The notes under the pieces are model-generated. The model had not been told where the DNA came from, made no database searches, and was given only the letters and a program-made list of their open reading frames with translations. A program made the position numbers and the translations under genes. This document shows positions 1 through 11,000 of a stretch of DNA of 64,000 nt, one piece after another; positions within the stretch are counted from its first letter, which is position 1, and every line of letters starts with the position of its first letter. Source of the stretch: Symsagittifera roscoffensis (lineage: Eukaryota; Xenacoelomorpha; Acoela; Convolutidae); the NCBI RefSeq assembly GCF_963678635.1, contig NC_087062.1, forward strand, positions 61,485,584 to 61,549,583. The letters are read 5' to 3'.

Positions 1-112
1 TGTTGGCCCTTCGCCAAATTTACAATCCAAATGAAAATACAAACCTGATTAGCAACTCTGAACCACTAACGCGTGGGAGGATATAGCTCAATAGGTGTGC
101 TAGGGATTTAAG

Positions 113-480
113 CTGACCAGTTTTTAAGCAGACCAATCTTTTAGCAGACCCAGAACAATTGTCAAGTCAGAAAGCTAACTTGAAACGCGGCATGGGGATT
201 AGCGACCGCTTGCTCCGCTGCGCTTCCACTCAAAATGAGTGTTTTTGTGCGCGTAGATCTTTGTTTTGCCGCTACTTTAGACTGTTGTGTTTTTGAAGTT
301 GATACTTTTGTTGACAAACCGTGAGTTAATTGTCTTAATTGGGGAAGTTTGACCTAAGACTGAGCGTCTTTTTGAGCCGGTCAATCAACCATGCATCAGT
401 TGATTGCGTTGGTCTGCTAAAAGACTCATTTTTCACTTTTTATGCTAAAAGATTGGTCTGCTAAACGATCGGTCCTCCTC
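113..480. mobile_element. MITE-like element with ~35-bp terminal inverted repeats
   Basis: The left end (116-153) contains AGCAGACCAATCTTTTAGCA. The right end (about 440-478) carries the same block reversed. A third partial inverted unit lies just inside at 408-425. The interior is about 250 bp and non-coding. No convincing target-site duplication was found, so the class is open. Confidence 0.55.
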
Positions 481-1629
481 AAAAGGTACTTGAAGCATGT
501 TTATAGCCCATTGGAATTAATTTTAAATTATAAAATCGTGGACCAAATTGCCCCACGAATGTGACACAACAAAACTCAAACGATCAAAACTCGAAATTTC
601 AGAGTGAAAAAAATGACTGACCAAATTAGTTGGCTATTCTGTCGTCTTTTAAATATCCTGATTGAAAATATGGGCTATTACCTTATTGATTTGCTAACGG
701 GAGAAAATTTGGTAGATACAAGGTTAGAGTACAAACCCTCCTTAGTAGCTTGCTTTCTCTATGCAACGATCACTCAATCGAAAAGTTTTTTAAAATATAA
801 CTTTTTTCTCGACACTCATTTTTGCTCATTTGCTTTTTTTTTCATGAAAAACTAATCAGACGTTTTTAAAAATCTTTAAGTATGAAGAGACCGAAAAGCT
901 GTAAGCGGAAACTACTCTGACAAAACTCCATCAAAATACCATAAGATCAAAGATAAAATTGATTAATATTTCACAACGATGAACGCTCGCTTCAAGCTGA
1001 CTTTACTTGGAACTCACATGATGAAAGACCAATTATAGCTTTAGGATCGTACAAAACTTGAGGTTTGGTCGACCAAGAACAGAAAAACAAGAACAAAAAT
1101 TCATATTAAAAGGTAGGTCCGACCAAAATGGACTTCATTGCACAGCAACCCCCTTCCACTCGCCACGCTACTGCATCTGAATTGAGCGATCTTCAACTTT
1201 GGCCTCTTTTAAAGCACGCCATTCGCGAGCACTAACATTCAGAGAAACCTAACGCTTTAGACGATAGGTAATTAACAATTCGAAATATAGAAAAACCTGA
1301 TTTTCATTGTATTTTTTGCAGCAGAAGCAAGTAGAAATATGTCTTCAGACCGTGTAAGGAACTTAAACACACGCGAAATACAATTGATCACAGTCCAGGC
1401 GCGGACTAGAAAAATTGTCTCTGCTATCAGGGAAGAAAATAAAATTTTAACACAGACGCGAAGCCGAGCTTCGCACCACTTGCAATACAATACAAACATA
1501 AAAAACCAAGTCGAAAAAACTAGCTGAATCAAAATTTTTGTATGACTCGATAAGAAACAACTAGAGGACCAGCTAAAACTGGAGGTACGTGTTTGATATT
1601 AAATGAATTTGCTATACTGATGCGGCACG

Positions 1630-2540
1630 AAAAATTTCATTTCGAAAATTGGTCTTTGCCCAAAACCTTAGTTGTTTTTTTTAACTAAAAATAAGTGAAA
1701 AGAGTAAGAAAATTTGAAATAAACAATTTTCAGATAACACTTCTCTTACAAAAAAAACAAAGAGTCGCCGCTTCTACAGGAACAATTATCGCAGCCTGTT
1801 CTTTCAATTGAACTTTTCATCTCAGATTTGATTGAGTAAATTTAAAGAAAATTCAAAGAAAACTGGGTTTCTCGACTGAACACAACCTGATAATTGGCAC
1901 GGTAGTTTTCATAAGAAGTCGAAATGTTTCCAAAAAAAACAGTCCGTTTCAAAACTTTGGCTTGCTTGAAAACAGGTCATAGCCAATTATAAAGAACGGC
2001 TTTCAAAAACCTAATAGTTCGATCAAATTTATGATATCAGATATGTCAGGATAGTTAGCGAGAAAAGTCCGACAAACATTTCCTTGAATCATAGCTTTTT
2101 ATGTGAAAAACAGGGTGTGGCCAAAAAAGATTCACGCAACCCTCAATTTCAAATGAACCCAAAATCTCAGATTTGGGAGGGTAGTTACTTAAAAAAAACG
2201 ATCAAAAATCAAAAGTTTTGATTTTTCCGAGGGCCATAACTTTTGTTGTCAGAAAAATTTGGGCGTAGTGGCACATACTAAAGCGTTTCATACAATCCGC
2301 CCTTAGAATTGAACAAAATCTCAGATATGGCACGGAAGCTTACGAGAATATTCAAAAAGTTTAAAAGACTGTCAAAAAATTAAAAATTTGACTATTCCGA
2401 GAGCCATAATTTTACGTAAAAAAGGGCTTAGCTGCACATGCAGAGATCTTTTCATTGAAACCGTTCTTTTCATTAAAACTAATAACTCAAATTTGAGAGG
2501 TTGTTTTCGCGAAAACTAAAAAAAATAATCAAATATTACC
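1630..2540. repeat. Diverged tandem array, ~160-bp period
   Basis: A recurring word close to ATCTCAGATTTGG is found near 1,825, 2,161, 2,320 and 2,485, accompanied by GAGGGCCATAACTTTTGT and TTGGGCGTAG. The spacing is about 160-170 bp or twice that. Related arrays occur at 24,180-25,450 and 37,320-38,300. Confidence 0.6.
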
Positions 2541-3241
2541 CCACAGACTTTTACGAAGGCTGTAGATAGAGGGGTCAAGTAACAAGATACTCTAGGGGAG
2601 TATACAGGCACACATGGGATTAGCCGGTTTTTTTAAGACAGAGGCGAAGTTGCACTTCGCATACACAAGCAAAAATATGACCGATAACGCTACTCGGAAA
2701 AACTGAAGGAGTGAAACTTTGAGTGAACAAAATTTCTTAAAAGACCTACTCCAATTATGACGCATTAGCAGTACCAGTCAATTTTTCTTGTGTAATTAAT
2801 ACCCCGTATTTGAAATTTAGTAGAAGTTTCTGAGAAAAGCCTAAATTTTTCCATTAAATCTGGAAACAATTTTCTATAACAAAAAAGAAATTTCAACCAA
2901 CAGATTGGTAACCATACAATCTAGTTGAAACTTCCGGAGAGGAATGTCAAGGTTGTGTTTCCCTTGGAACGATCCAAAATTAGATTATTAAGCCGATAAA
3001 AAAATAGGCCGAGATAATTTCGACCGAGGAATTTTTTTGAACCAAACCGAAAAACAAGGAAATACGAAGTCAAGGTAAATAAATTTACAAAATGTACGAA
3101 AAAATCAAACACTTGAAGCAACATTAAAAAGCGCGCTGCAAAAAAATTATGTCAAGATGTGACAGCTAGGACAACAGAATACAGACAAATAATTGGCCAA
3201 CAAAATTATTTGAAACAGATTATTTCGCGTTTGAAAAAAAA

Positions 3242-3330
3242 ACAGGCCCTGCTTGGTGAGAATCGAACCCACGGCCTTTGCCATCCCAGACTTACTGGTT
3301 AGCTCCAGGCTATGTTGGCCGGGAACGCAT
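3242..3330 (-). repeat. tRNA-like SINE head
   Basis: On the minus strand it reads TAGCCTGGAGCTAACCAG (A-box-like) and GTGGGTTCGATTCTCAC, a proper T-arm with a TTCGATT loop and exact B box, followed after about 20 nt by a T run. No matching 5' acceptor strand exists, so it is not a functional tRNA gene. A tRNA-derived SINE or tRNA relic fits. Confidence 0.6.
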
Positions 3331-3689
3331 AGAAAATTGAATTCATTATGAACCAAGACAATTGATGCTGTTAAACAAGTTGTTAACCCGCAAGCGTAAA
3401 AAAAATAGGCTTCATATTTTAGATATCAACTTGAAGCTCCATCACTCTCAAAGATTTTTTAAACAAAGCTTACAATTGTTCGAAAAACCAACCCAGTGCC
3501 AAAAACTGGAATATTTCATTGGGGAGAGTAAATCACCTTGTATTTCACCGATGAATTTTAAAGGCATGCAATTTCTAATACCAAATTTTTAAGATTTGTT
3601 TCAGAAAAACGAACAAAATCATAACAACCTATGAATGAGTCTTTATTTTGCTGTTTGAAAGTTGGCCCGGAAAACACCGAATCCTTGAA

Positions 3690-3775
3690 AAGCCAAAAAA
3701 AATCTGGATCTCCGAAACGCCAGATGAAGATTCAATTGCCTCAACAACTGCGCCATCAGTCCTTATATTAAATTT
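3690..3775 (-). repeat. tRNA-like SINE head
   Basis: The minus strand contains TGGCGCAGTTGTTGAGGCA, a good A box and D-arm, followed by an anticodon-arm-like stretch and TTTCGGAGATCC before a T run. No complete cloverleaf could be formed. Confidence 0.5.
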
Positions 3776-4223
3776 CAATCAGCATTGAAAGATCTTTAAC
3801 TATTCAACACAGAGGCGAAGCGGAACTTCGGACGATTTGTGCTACAACTTAAAATTAGCATGACAAAAGAACAGACAGAAACTGAAACGAGAACAGCTGA
3901 CAAAAAATCAGATTTTCTTCCGAAACTTTCATTTTATTGCGTCCTGATTTTGTCATAGAAGTCCTTCCAAAAAGCATGCCACTTAAGACATTTAAAATAT
4001 TGAGCACCGAAAAAAAACTTACAAAGCAGGATTATAGCCGACAAAATCTGAGCGAACAAAAACTGAGCCGATTTTTTTTTAATAAAAATTGTTTTTCAAA
4101 ACTATTTCTATCTGAAAACATTTAGATAACCTTCTTTTGCTCAAAATGAGGCTGCTAAGTCAATATTATGTAAGCTGAAAAATTTTAAGCATTGGTAAAA
4201 CTAATCGAGTGGGTAAAAATACA

Positions 4224-4676
4224 ACCAACATAAAACTGTTGGAAAAGAGTAATGAATGCACGGAAACAGAAAAAAAAATTACTTGATTTCTTTAAACCAT
4301 CCCAATTTTCGAAATTGCAAGATGGCCTTAGAGCCCTTTGATTTTCAAGAGCAATTTATGATTGTTGCTTTTTTGATTAAAAAATGCATCAATATGCAAA
4401 CTTTTAATTCCGCTGAGATATTGATAATTGAATTTCATTTTCGAAATTAGAAGTCAATCACGTTTCTCGTGACATTTACACTTTCGCTGTTCGATAGTGG
4501 AGTTGACCTTAAGGAAAAGAACTGACCTTAAAAAGAAATCAAAAGACAAACCGCGAAAAATGAAAACTAAGCGTGAACAAATTTCAAGACTTTTCCTGAA
4601 GAAAAACACAAAAAAAAACAATCACGAAGACCTAAATGAGAGTACTCACTACGTTCTTACTCTAATACACAACCTT
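4224..4676 (+). repeat. Hairpin-ended dispersed repeat, copy
   Basis: It begins with a CCAAC...GTTGG stem and GAAAAGAGTAATGAATGCA, and carries the core word CGATAGTGGAGTT. It ends with GAGAGT...ACTACGTTCTTACTCT. Flanking sequence at 4,925-5,300 holds another diverged copy. Confidence 0.65.
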
Positions 4677-5454
4677 CGAACGGAATAGACATTTGAAATG
4701 CAAACATGCTTAAAATTTGTCTGCTAGTTGACGAAAATTCTTATTTGTCGATGACGACCAAATTGAACTATCCTGCGCCCAAAGTTATTTACGGGAGAAA
4801 AGCTAGAACCCGATTGTAACACTCTTGCAGATCACATCGTTAAACACAGATAATCCATTTCCAAATTAAACGGGAACTAATTTGAGCACAAAGTTTGATT
4901 GCCGAAATACAACACAAATTATGCGACTGATATTGGAAAAACATAGCCAACAGAAAACTAAAAGTGTACACGAGCTCAAAGATACTGACAAAAATTGACT
5001 GAAAATTTTTGTACTTTGGATAAACAAAATATATCAGATTAAAACTCTTCGTTTTTTAAAAACCGTTCATGATTTACACTTTTTTGATCACTTTTACACT
5101 TTTTTGAAAACAAAATAACTCAATTTAAGAAAACTGGGTCAATTTTCATTCCGCTCGGAAATCTATAAAATAAAATCCAAACTAAAAAATCGATCATGTT
5201 TTTTTGCCCCATCTCCAATTTGGTAATTGGAAAGCGGCATTTTTCTACCTTGTAGCAAATGAACTTGAATTTAACGCAAACAGCCAACAGACGGTTGGAA
5301 AAAGGTAAAACATGGAACCCGAAAACTTTCAAAGAATTTCAATACATTTATCACGTTGACGCTTTTTTCGCAAAGAGTCACTTACTATTTTTCATTGGCA
5401 CATTTAGACAAAACTAAATCAATAGGTTATTTTTTACTATGCTGGGAAATCAGA

Positions 5455-6230
5455 ACATAGCCAACTAACAGTTTAAAATGAGTAATGAACGCAAGAGAAC
5501 AGAAAAAAAACCGACTTGTCTTAGAAAAATCTTCAACTTTTGAAGTTTAAATGAAAAATAAAAGCGTTAAGACTTTTTGAATTTCCCGAAAAAACTATGA
5601 TTTGTGCTTGTTATTGTTCAAATTAACCCAATTTTAGAAAACTATATCAATAGTTAAAACTTTTATTTCGCTGGAAATTCTAATTTATAAATTTCATTTT
5701 CGAAATTAGAAGTTTTTCGTGACTTTTAATTTTTGTTTGTTGTTTGATAGTGCAGTTTGGTTTTTTAACAAAAAAAATAAATCGAACTTCAAGACTTTTT
5801 CCTAAAAAAACAACAAAAACATAGCCAACTAAGTTGGAAAAGAGCAATGAACGCAAGGAAACTGAAAAAAACTGACCCTTTTTTCAAAAGTATTCAACCT
5901 TTGAATTTCGATGAAAAAATAGATGTCCTTAAAGCTCTTTGAATTTGTAGAACAAATTATGATGGATACTTTTGAGCGTGAACAAACTTTAAGACTTTCC
6001 TGAAAAAAAAATTGAGACTTTTTCCTGATCGACTTTTAAAACTAGGAGTCGATCACGTTTTTGGTGGCCTTTTCACTTTTGCTGTTCAGTAATGGAGTTG
6101 CCTTTATGAACAAAGGAAATGAACTCAACTTTAGAAAAAATATCTTAAGTCAAACCGCGAAAAATCAAGAGCGTGAAAAAAGAAATCATCATCAAGACTT
6201 AATGTTGTTCTTTTACACTTAGAAAAGCAT
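5455..6230 (+). repeat. Hairpin-ended dispersed repeat, two adjacent copies
   Basis: The first copy starts at 5,455 (ATAGCCAACTAACAGTTT). A second starts at 5,821 (CCAACTAAGTTGG, GAGCAATGAACGCAAGG). They are head-to-tail, both in plus orientation. Confidence 0.6.
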
Positions 6231-6599
6231 ATATAAATAAATGTTTTCATAAAGGCACACATGAGTATGCCGCACTTCAATCGTGATTAGAGCATTTTCG
6301 GATTTTTTCCTCAAAAAAAGCAAGACGATAAACCATCAAGACCTAAAATCAGTTGGTTCGTTTACACTTAAGAAATCGGACTAATGATAGAACAAAAGCA
6401 AGCGTTTCTGGTGCTAACAATTTTGAAAAATTCTGTTTTATCTCTTATTTGGCAGACAAATAAAATTCAAGCCGAAAAAATATTCTCAATATATTTGAAT
6501 TTTTTCTCTAATTTGCCTTAAAAACCGAAGTCATTTGAAAGAACACTTCCCAAATTCGAAAACGAGGTGAACACGATGCTAAAAACAGAATGAGCTGTG

Positions 6600-7806
6600 G
6601 AAATTTGAATTGCTATTCTATGAAATAAATACAAAATTATTTAATAATTAAGTCTATGAAAATGCTTTGCTGCATGCGATTCGTTGAAGAGGATTAAAAT
6701 GCAAATTCACTCACTGCGCAAACATACCGATACAAAAGAAAATAGGGTTGATTTGCGACGATGGGAATAGAGAGGAGCAGGGTAAGAAAGAAAAAAACTT
6801 GTGCCCCTAAAAATTCTCCGCGTCACGCAGACTGTTTCAGGACGAATTACACACAGAGCAGGTAATTTAATTCTAGGACTTGCGACATCATTAGATTCGT
6901 CGTCACCAGGCGCTAAAACAAATTCAACCGAGGTCAAATTAAAGGTCATAGAGTGAGGCAATGTGCACGAGAAAAGGTTAAGAAAGAGCGGGATGAGTTA
7001 GTTGCTACAAAATAGAGGAAGATAATAGATTAGATTAGAATATAATTGTATAAAGATACCCTGCATTGGTCAATTGAGCAGTCAAACAGACAATGACAGA
7101 AAAATTGGGAGAGGTTAATTCATCACTGGCTGGGGACTGAGGGAGTACAGTAACGTCTTAGCAAGAGAAGTTAAATTTACCATAAGTCACTCTTTAGTAT
7201 TTCATCTGGAGTAGATAAGCACTGCACTGCATGTAAACAATATTAAAAAACATGGCGGAACTATTTTTTAAATAACTATGCATAATGTGCTGTTGATAAT
7301 CACTTTTTGATCCGAGTATTCAGTCTTTTGGTTTTTTTAGCAGAAGGGGGGGGGGTAGAATAGAAGGGGAGGGGGTGCAACTGAAAGAACAGGAGGGAAG
7401 AGGACAGATCACGCTGATGACAGAAGATGGGCACAAATACACACCACACCACACAAAAAGAAGGGAGTTCGGGAGCAACATGGTTCGATTGCACATCAGA
7501 CCGTTAGGTTCAGGCAGATTAAAATTAACAATTAAATTGCATAAAGTGGCTTTTATATCTTCGAGTTTGGTCTTGTGATGTTCGCAGCTGCTTTTTTGGT
7601 AGAGATGGTTTAGTATCTGATAGGAGTTCGATGCTGATGGAAACGGAGGTATAGGTTTTGACTGTGCGATCAGAGTTCTTCGAATAGTATGCAACTATTG
7701 TTCCTGGTCAGAAATCACTAAGCGTAAAAGGTAGAAATAACCTTCACTTTCTGCCAATTTAGAGCACAATTTAAAACTAGATGATGATAACTTTGTTCCC
7801 ATTCGT
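6600..7806 (-). other. Presumed Dvl 3' UTR and downstream flank
   Basis: This is unique sequence, free of the repeats that fill the introns, and it begins directly after the Dvl stop. Open frames here are short and unconserved. No canonical AATAAA is present on the minus strand. ATTAAA variants occur near 6,866 and 6,640, so the poly(A) site is unresolved. A short poly-G/poly-C tract lies near 7,346-7,370. Confidence 0.55.
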
Positions 7807-8030
7807 TCACATGGGGTCCACAAAATATTCTGAACTATTGGAGTGTGTTGGACCCATGCGTTGGGAGGCACTACAGTCCAGGTCACTTAACGAGTCCGAG
7901 AGACCCCCTCCTCCACCGCATAGGGGTATTTTGTTGCTGCTGCCTGTGCCGCCTGAAGCTGCTCTGTTTCCGTTGTGCGAGTGAGAGTGATTCTGTCCCA
8001 CGCCACTTCTGTTGGAAGAGTTACTACTAC
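7807..8030 (-). CDS. Dvl: Dvl exon 12: C-terminus and stop
   Basis: It encodes an Asn/Ser/Gly-rich stretch, then [17 protein letters not shown] and the terminus [10 protein letters not shown] followed by TGA. The end matches the extreme C-terminus SEFFVDVM of vertebrate Dvl, which in known Dvl can fold back onto PDZ. The match confirms the true stop. Acceptor TTTCTTTCAG, entered in phase 1. Confidence 0.96.
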
Positions 8031-11000
8031 CTGAAAGAAAAGAGAATCATTAAGCAAAAAAGAAGCAGTTCAATTAGGGTACAACCATTTGGTTAGATGG
8101 ATTTGGTGAATATTTAAACAGACTGCAGATTTAGCTGACCAGTATCAATTAATATCATATGTTGCGACAGTTAGGGAGTCTTGTTAGAGAGCAGCTGAAA
8201 TAGGCCATTAGGTCACAGTCTGTTCAAAGCACAGCACCAAACAGGGAATCAATCTTCAGGGGTAACAGCAGTTTCAATTTAAGGATGTTTAGCTTCTACA
8301 CAAATTACGATCTTTGTAATAATACATTTTGACAGTTTTGATTCAATGATTAAGGCCAGGCATATAGAACACGCATTTTAAGTACGTGGTTATTCTAATG
8401 GTCAGTTTAAGTGACGAAAGCGGGTGAGATCAGAAGCCTGGCCAGACCAATGTCGCGAGGGAAAAAGTCAAATTAGTACCAAATAGAAATCCAATTTATA
8501 TCTGTTTTCTGTTTATGAATGCGACTCATTTTTTCAAGATTATGCAACACTCCAATCCAAACAACTGTAGCCGTCAATAGTCTGCTTTTAGGCCTACCTT
8601 CTTCTCTCTCATCTGATGTAAGTTAATATCCATTTAGCATCGCCGGGTCAATTAACGGAGATGACGCTTGCAAATTGTATATTTCTTTAATTGATTTATT
8701 TCTGTGGTACTGCGAGGGTATTGGGGTCTTCATATTAGTGTAGTGAGGGACATGTTTAAAGAGATCCCTATAGGAACTCGGGAGCGAGAGGACTAGCTCT
8801 GCTGACTGCTGGAGTAGCCCCAGACGAGGCTTCTTTTTCACTGCGATCACTGCTGCTGCCTACACACAGACATACACACTACTCAATCTAACAGTTACTA
8901 CTATCCATGACAACCTCAACCAATAGTTGATTGATACTATCCCGCACATATCACGTCACTTCACTCAATTTAATAACAAAAACTAATACATCATTTCTGC
9001 AACCTCAAAATAACAAAATGGATAAAATCTTAGGACCTATTAAATTATTTTCCATAAAACATTTCCATTTAAACAGATTTTTTGTACATGTTTACAGTTT
9101 CATTGTACGTATTTTGGGGTTTTCTGATATTTGTGCTGATGCGTGCAAATGGGAAATCACAGAACAGAAAGAGTGACAGTGAGACAGACATAGGAAAATA
9201 TAGCAATTAATCGGTTTAATAACTGCACCGTCACGTCAAGAAACTCAGACCGTTTCTGCGTAGAAGCCAATTTCGTTCTTAGCCCCTAATAAATTTCAAA
9301 AAAAACTATGGCAAAAAGACAGTAAAAAGTGTAGACACACTATAGGAAAATAAGAATAGTCAACAGACAGATGGAAAAGCGTCAATACACTCAAGGAAAT
9401 TAAAAAAAAACACTAAGAATGGTTTTCAAATTTCAACATTCGGAGAAAATTGAAAAAGAAACGCAAGGAAACTTCAAATTCAATTTTGAAAGAAAAAAAC
9501 TCAAGAAGAATTATTGACTACCACTGTTTTCATAAAATTAACCCATTTAGAGAAAAATCGATCAATAAGTAATTTTGTATTCCGCTGGAAATTTTGAAAA
9601 CTAAAAATATCTTTCGAAACTAAAGTTCTCTTACGTTTTTTGCCCCAGTTCCGTTTTGTGAATGAAGAACGTAATTCACATGAAATTCATCGAATGAATT
9701 AAATTGGAATTAAACGTAGCCAAAAGTTGGAAAGGTGTCAGTGAACAAAGAAACTGAAAATATTAATATTACTCACTTACTATAAAACATTTTTCAAATG
9801 ACAAATTTCGGAGAAAAAAATATCTCTTGAAATTGTTACTTTTTTCATGAGTGGATCAATGGGTATTATTTTCCGCTGAGAAAAAATAAGAAAAACTAAA
9901 AAATTTTTGCTCTATTTTTCATTAAATATATTGGAGACCCTTAATTGCCTTCCTGTCAACAAATGAACTTTAATTAAACTTGAAAAAGAAGTCAAAAAAA
10001 TTCAGCAGATGAATTTCGATTGAACTCAAAAAATGCATATATGCCTAAGTGCATTCATAAAGGCATTATTATGTATGAATGCACATCTGTAGTTATTTGA
10101 GCATTTTAGGACTTTTTCCTGAAAAAAAATCAGCGAGTTCTATATTGGAGTACTCCCCACGTTTATTACTCTTAACCAGGGAAATAAACAAGAGAAAACT
10201 TAACCACTTTCTAAAAAACCACCTGACCTTAATGAGTAAATTGAAATTTAGAAAGCCAAATGCATCCAAAAATATTTGAAATATACTTTTTTTTCAAAAC
10301 AAATTTCAGTTTTATTTACCAAAAAAACTCAGCACATACACTAAAGCTCTTGAACCTTTTATGCTGCTTTAACAATAGTTGAACATCATTTTGTACGGCC
10401 TCTTCGAAGAAGCATGGAACTACTTTCTTTTCAGTAACATCTCAACTCAAAATCAGTGACTACCAAGACAAGTCGCATTCGGCCGCTGGATATTTTAAAA
10501 ACTAAAAATCTCTTTCGGAGCTTACGTTTTTTGCACCAGTTCCCTTTTGTAAAGGAAGCATGTAATTGGAATTAAACGTATCCATAAGTTGGAAAGGTGT
10601 TAATGAACAAGGAAACTGAAAATATCATTCACTTAGTCTTGAAACACTTTTTAACTGACAAAATTCGGAAAAAATACCTCTTGAAATTGTTAACTGGGCA
10701 TTATTTTCCTCTAAGAAAAAAATAAGAAAGACTACAATTTTTTGCCTTTCTGAACTTTAATTAAACTTGAAAAAGAAGTCAAAGAAATTGTAAAATAAAA
10801 AAACTTGGGCAAGAACAACTTTTAGGTTGTTTTCCTGGAACGAAAAAAGTTAAAGCAATTTCTTCACTGCGCTCAATGACGCTTACAAAGCAATCAAAAC
10901 TATAGCCATGATTAAAAAATGAGTGATCAAAATTTAGACTTTTTCAAGAAAAAAAAACACGACCATGAACAAGGAAAATAACACGACCATGAAAAAAGTG

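Larger units (their letters stand above)
1..6599. other. Repeat-rich flank downstream of Dvl
   Basis: No gene is supported here. The segment holds a MITE-like inverted repeat (113-480), a diverged tandem array (about 1,630-2,540), tRNA-like SINE heads near 3,280 and 3,730, GCGAAGC...GCTTCGC hairpins (about 1,458, 2,640, 3,816) and several copies of the hairpin-ended dispersed family from 4,224 onward. Short open frames are AT-rich and repeat-derived. Confidence 0.6.

Noticed and set aside
3242-3330. A functional tRNA gene on the minus strand.
   Set aside because: The T-arm and B box are good, but no acceptor stem pairs and the D and anticodon arms are poor.
7320-7694. A 124-codon minus-strand frame directly downstream of Dvl.
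   Set aside because: It lies in the presumed 3' UTR, is low complexity at its end (Pro/Ser from CT-rich DNA), and lacks protein-like features.
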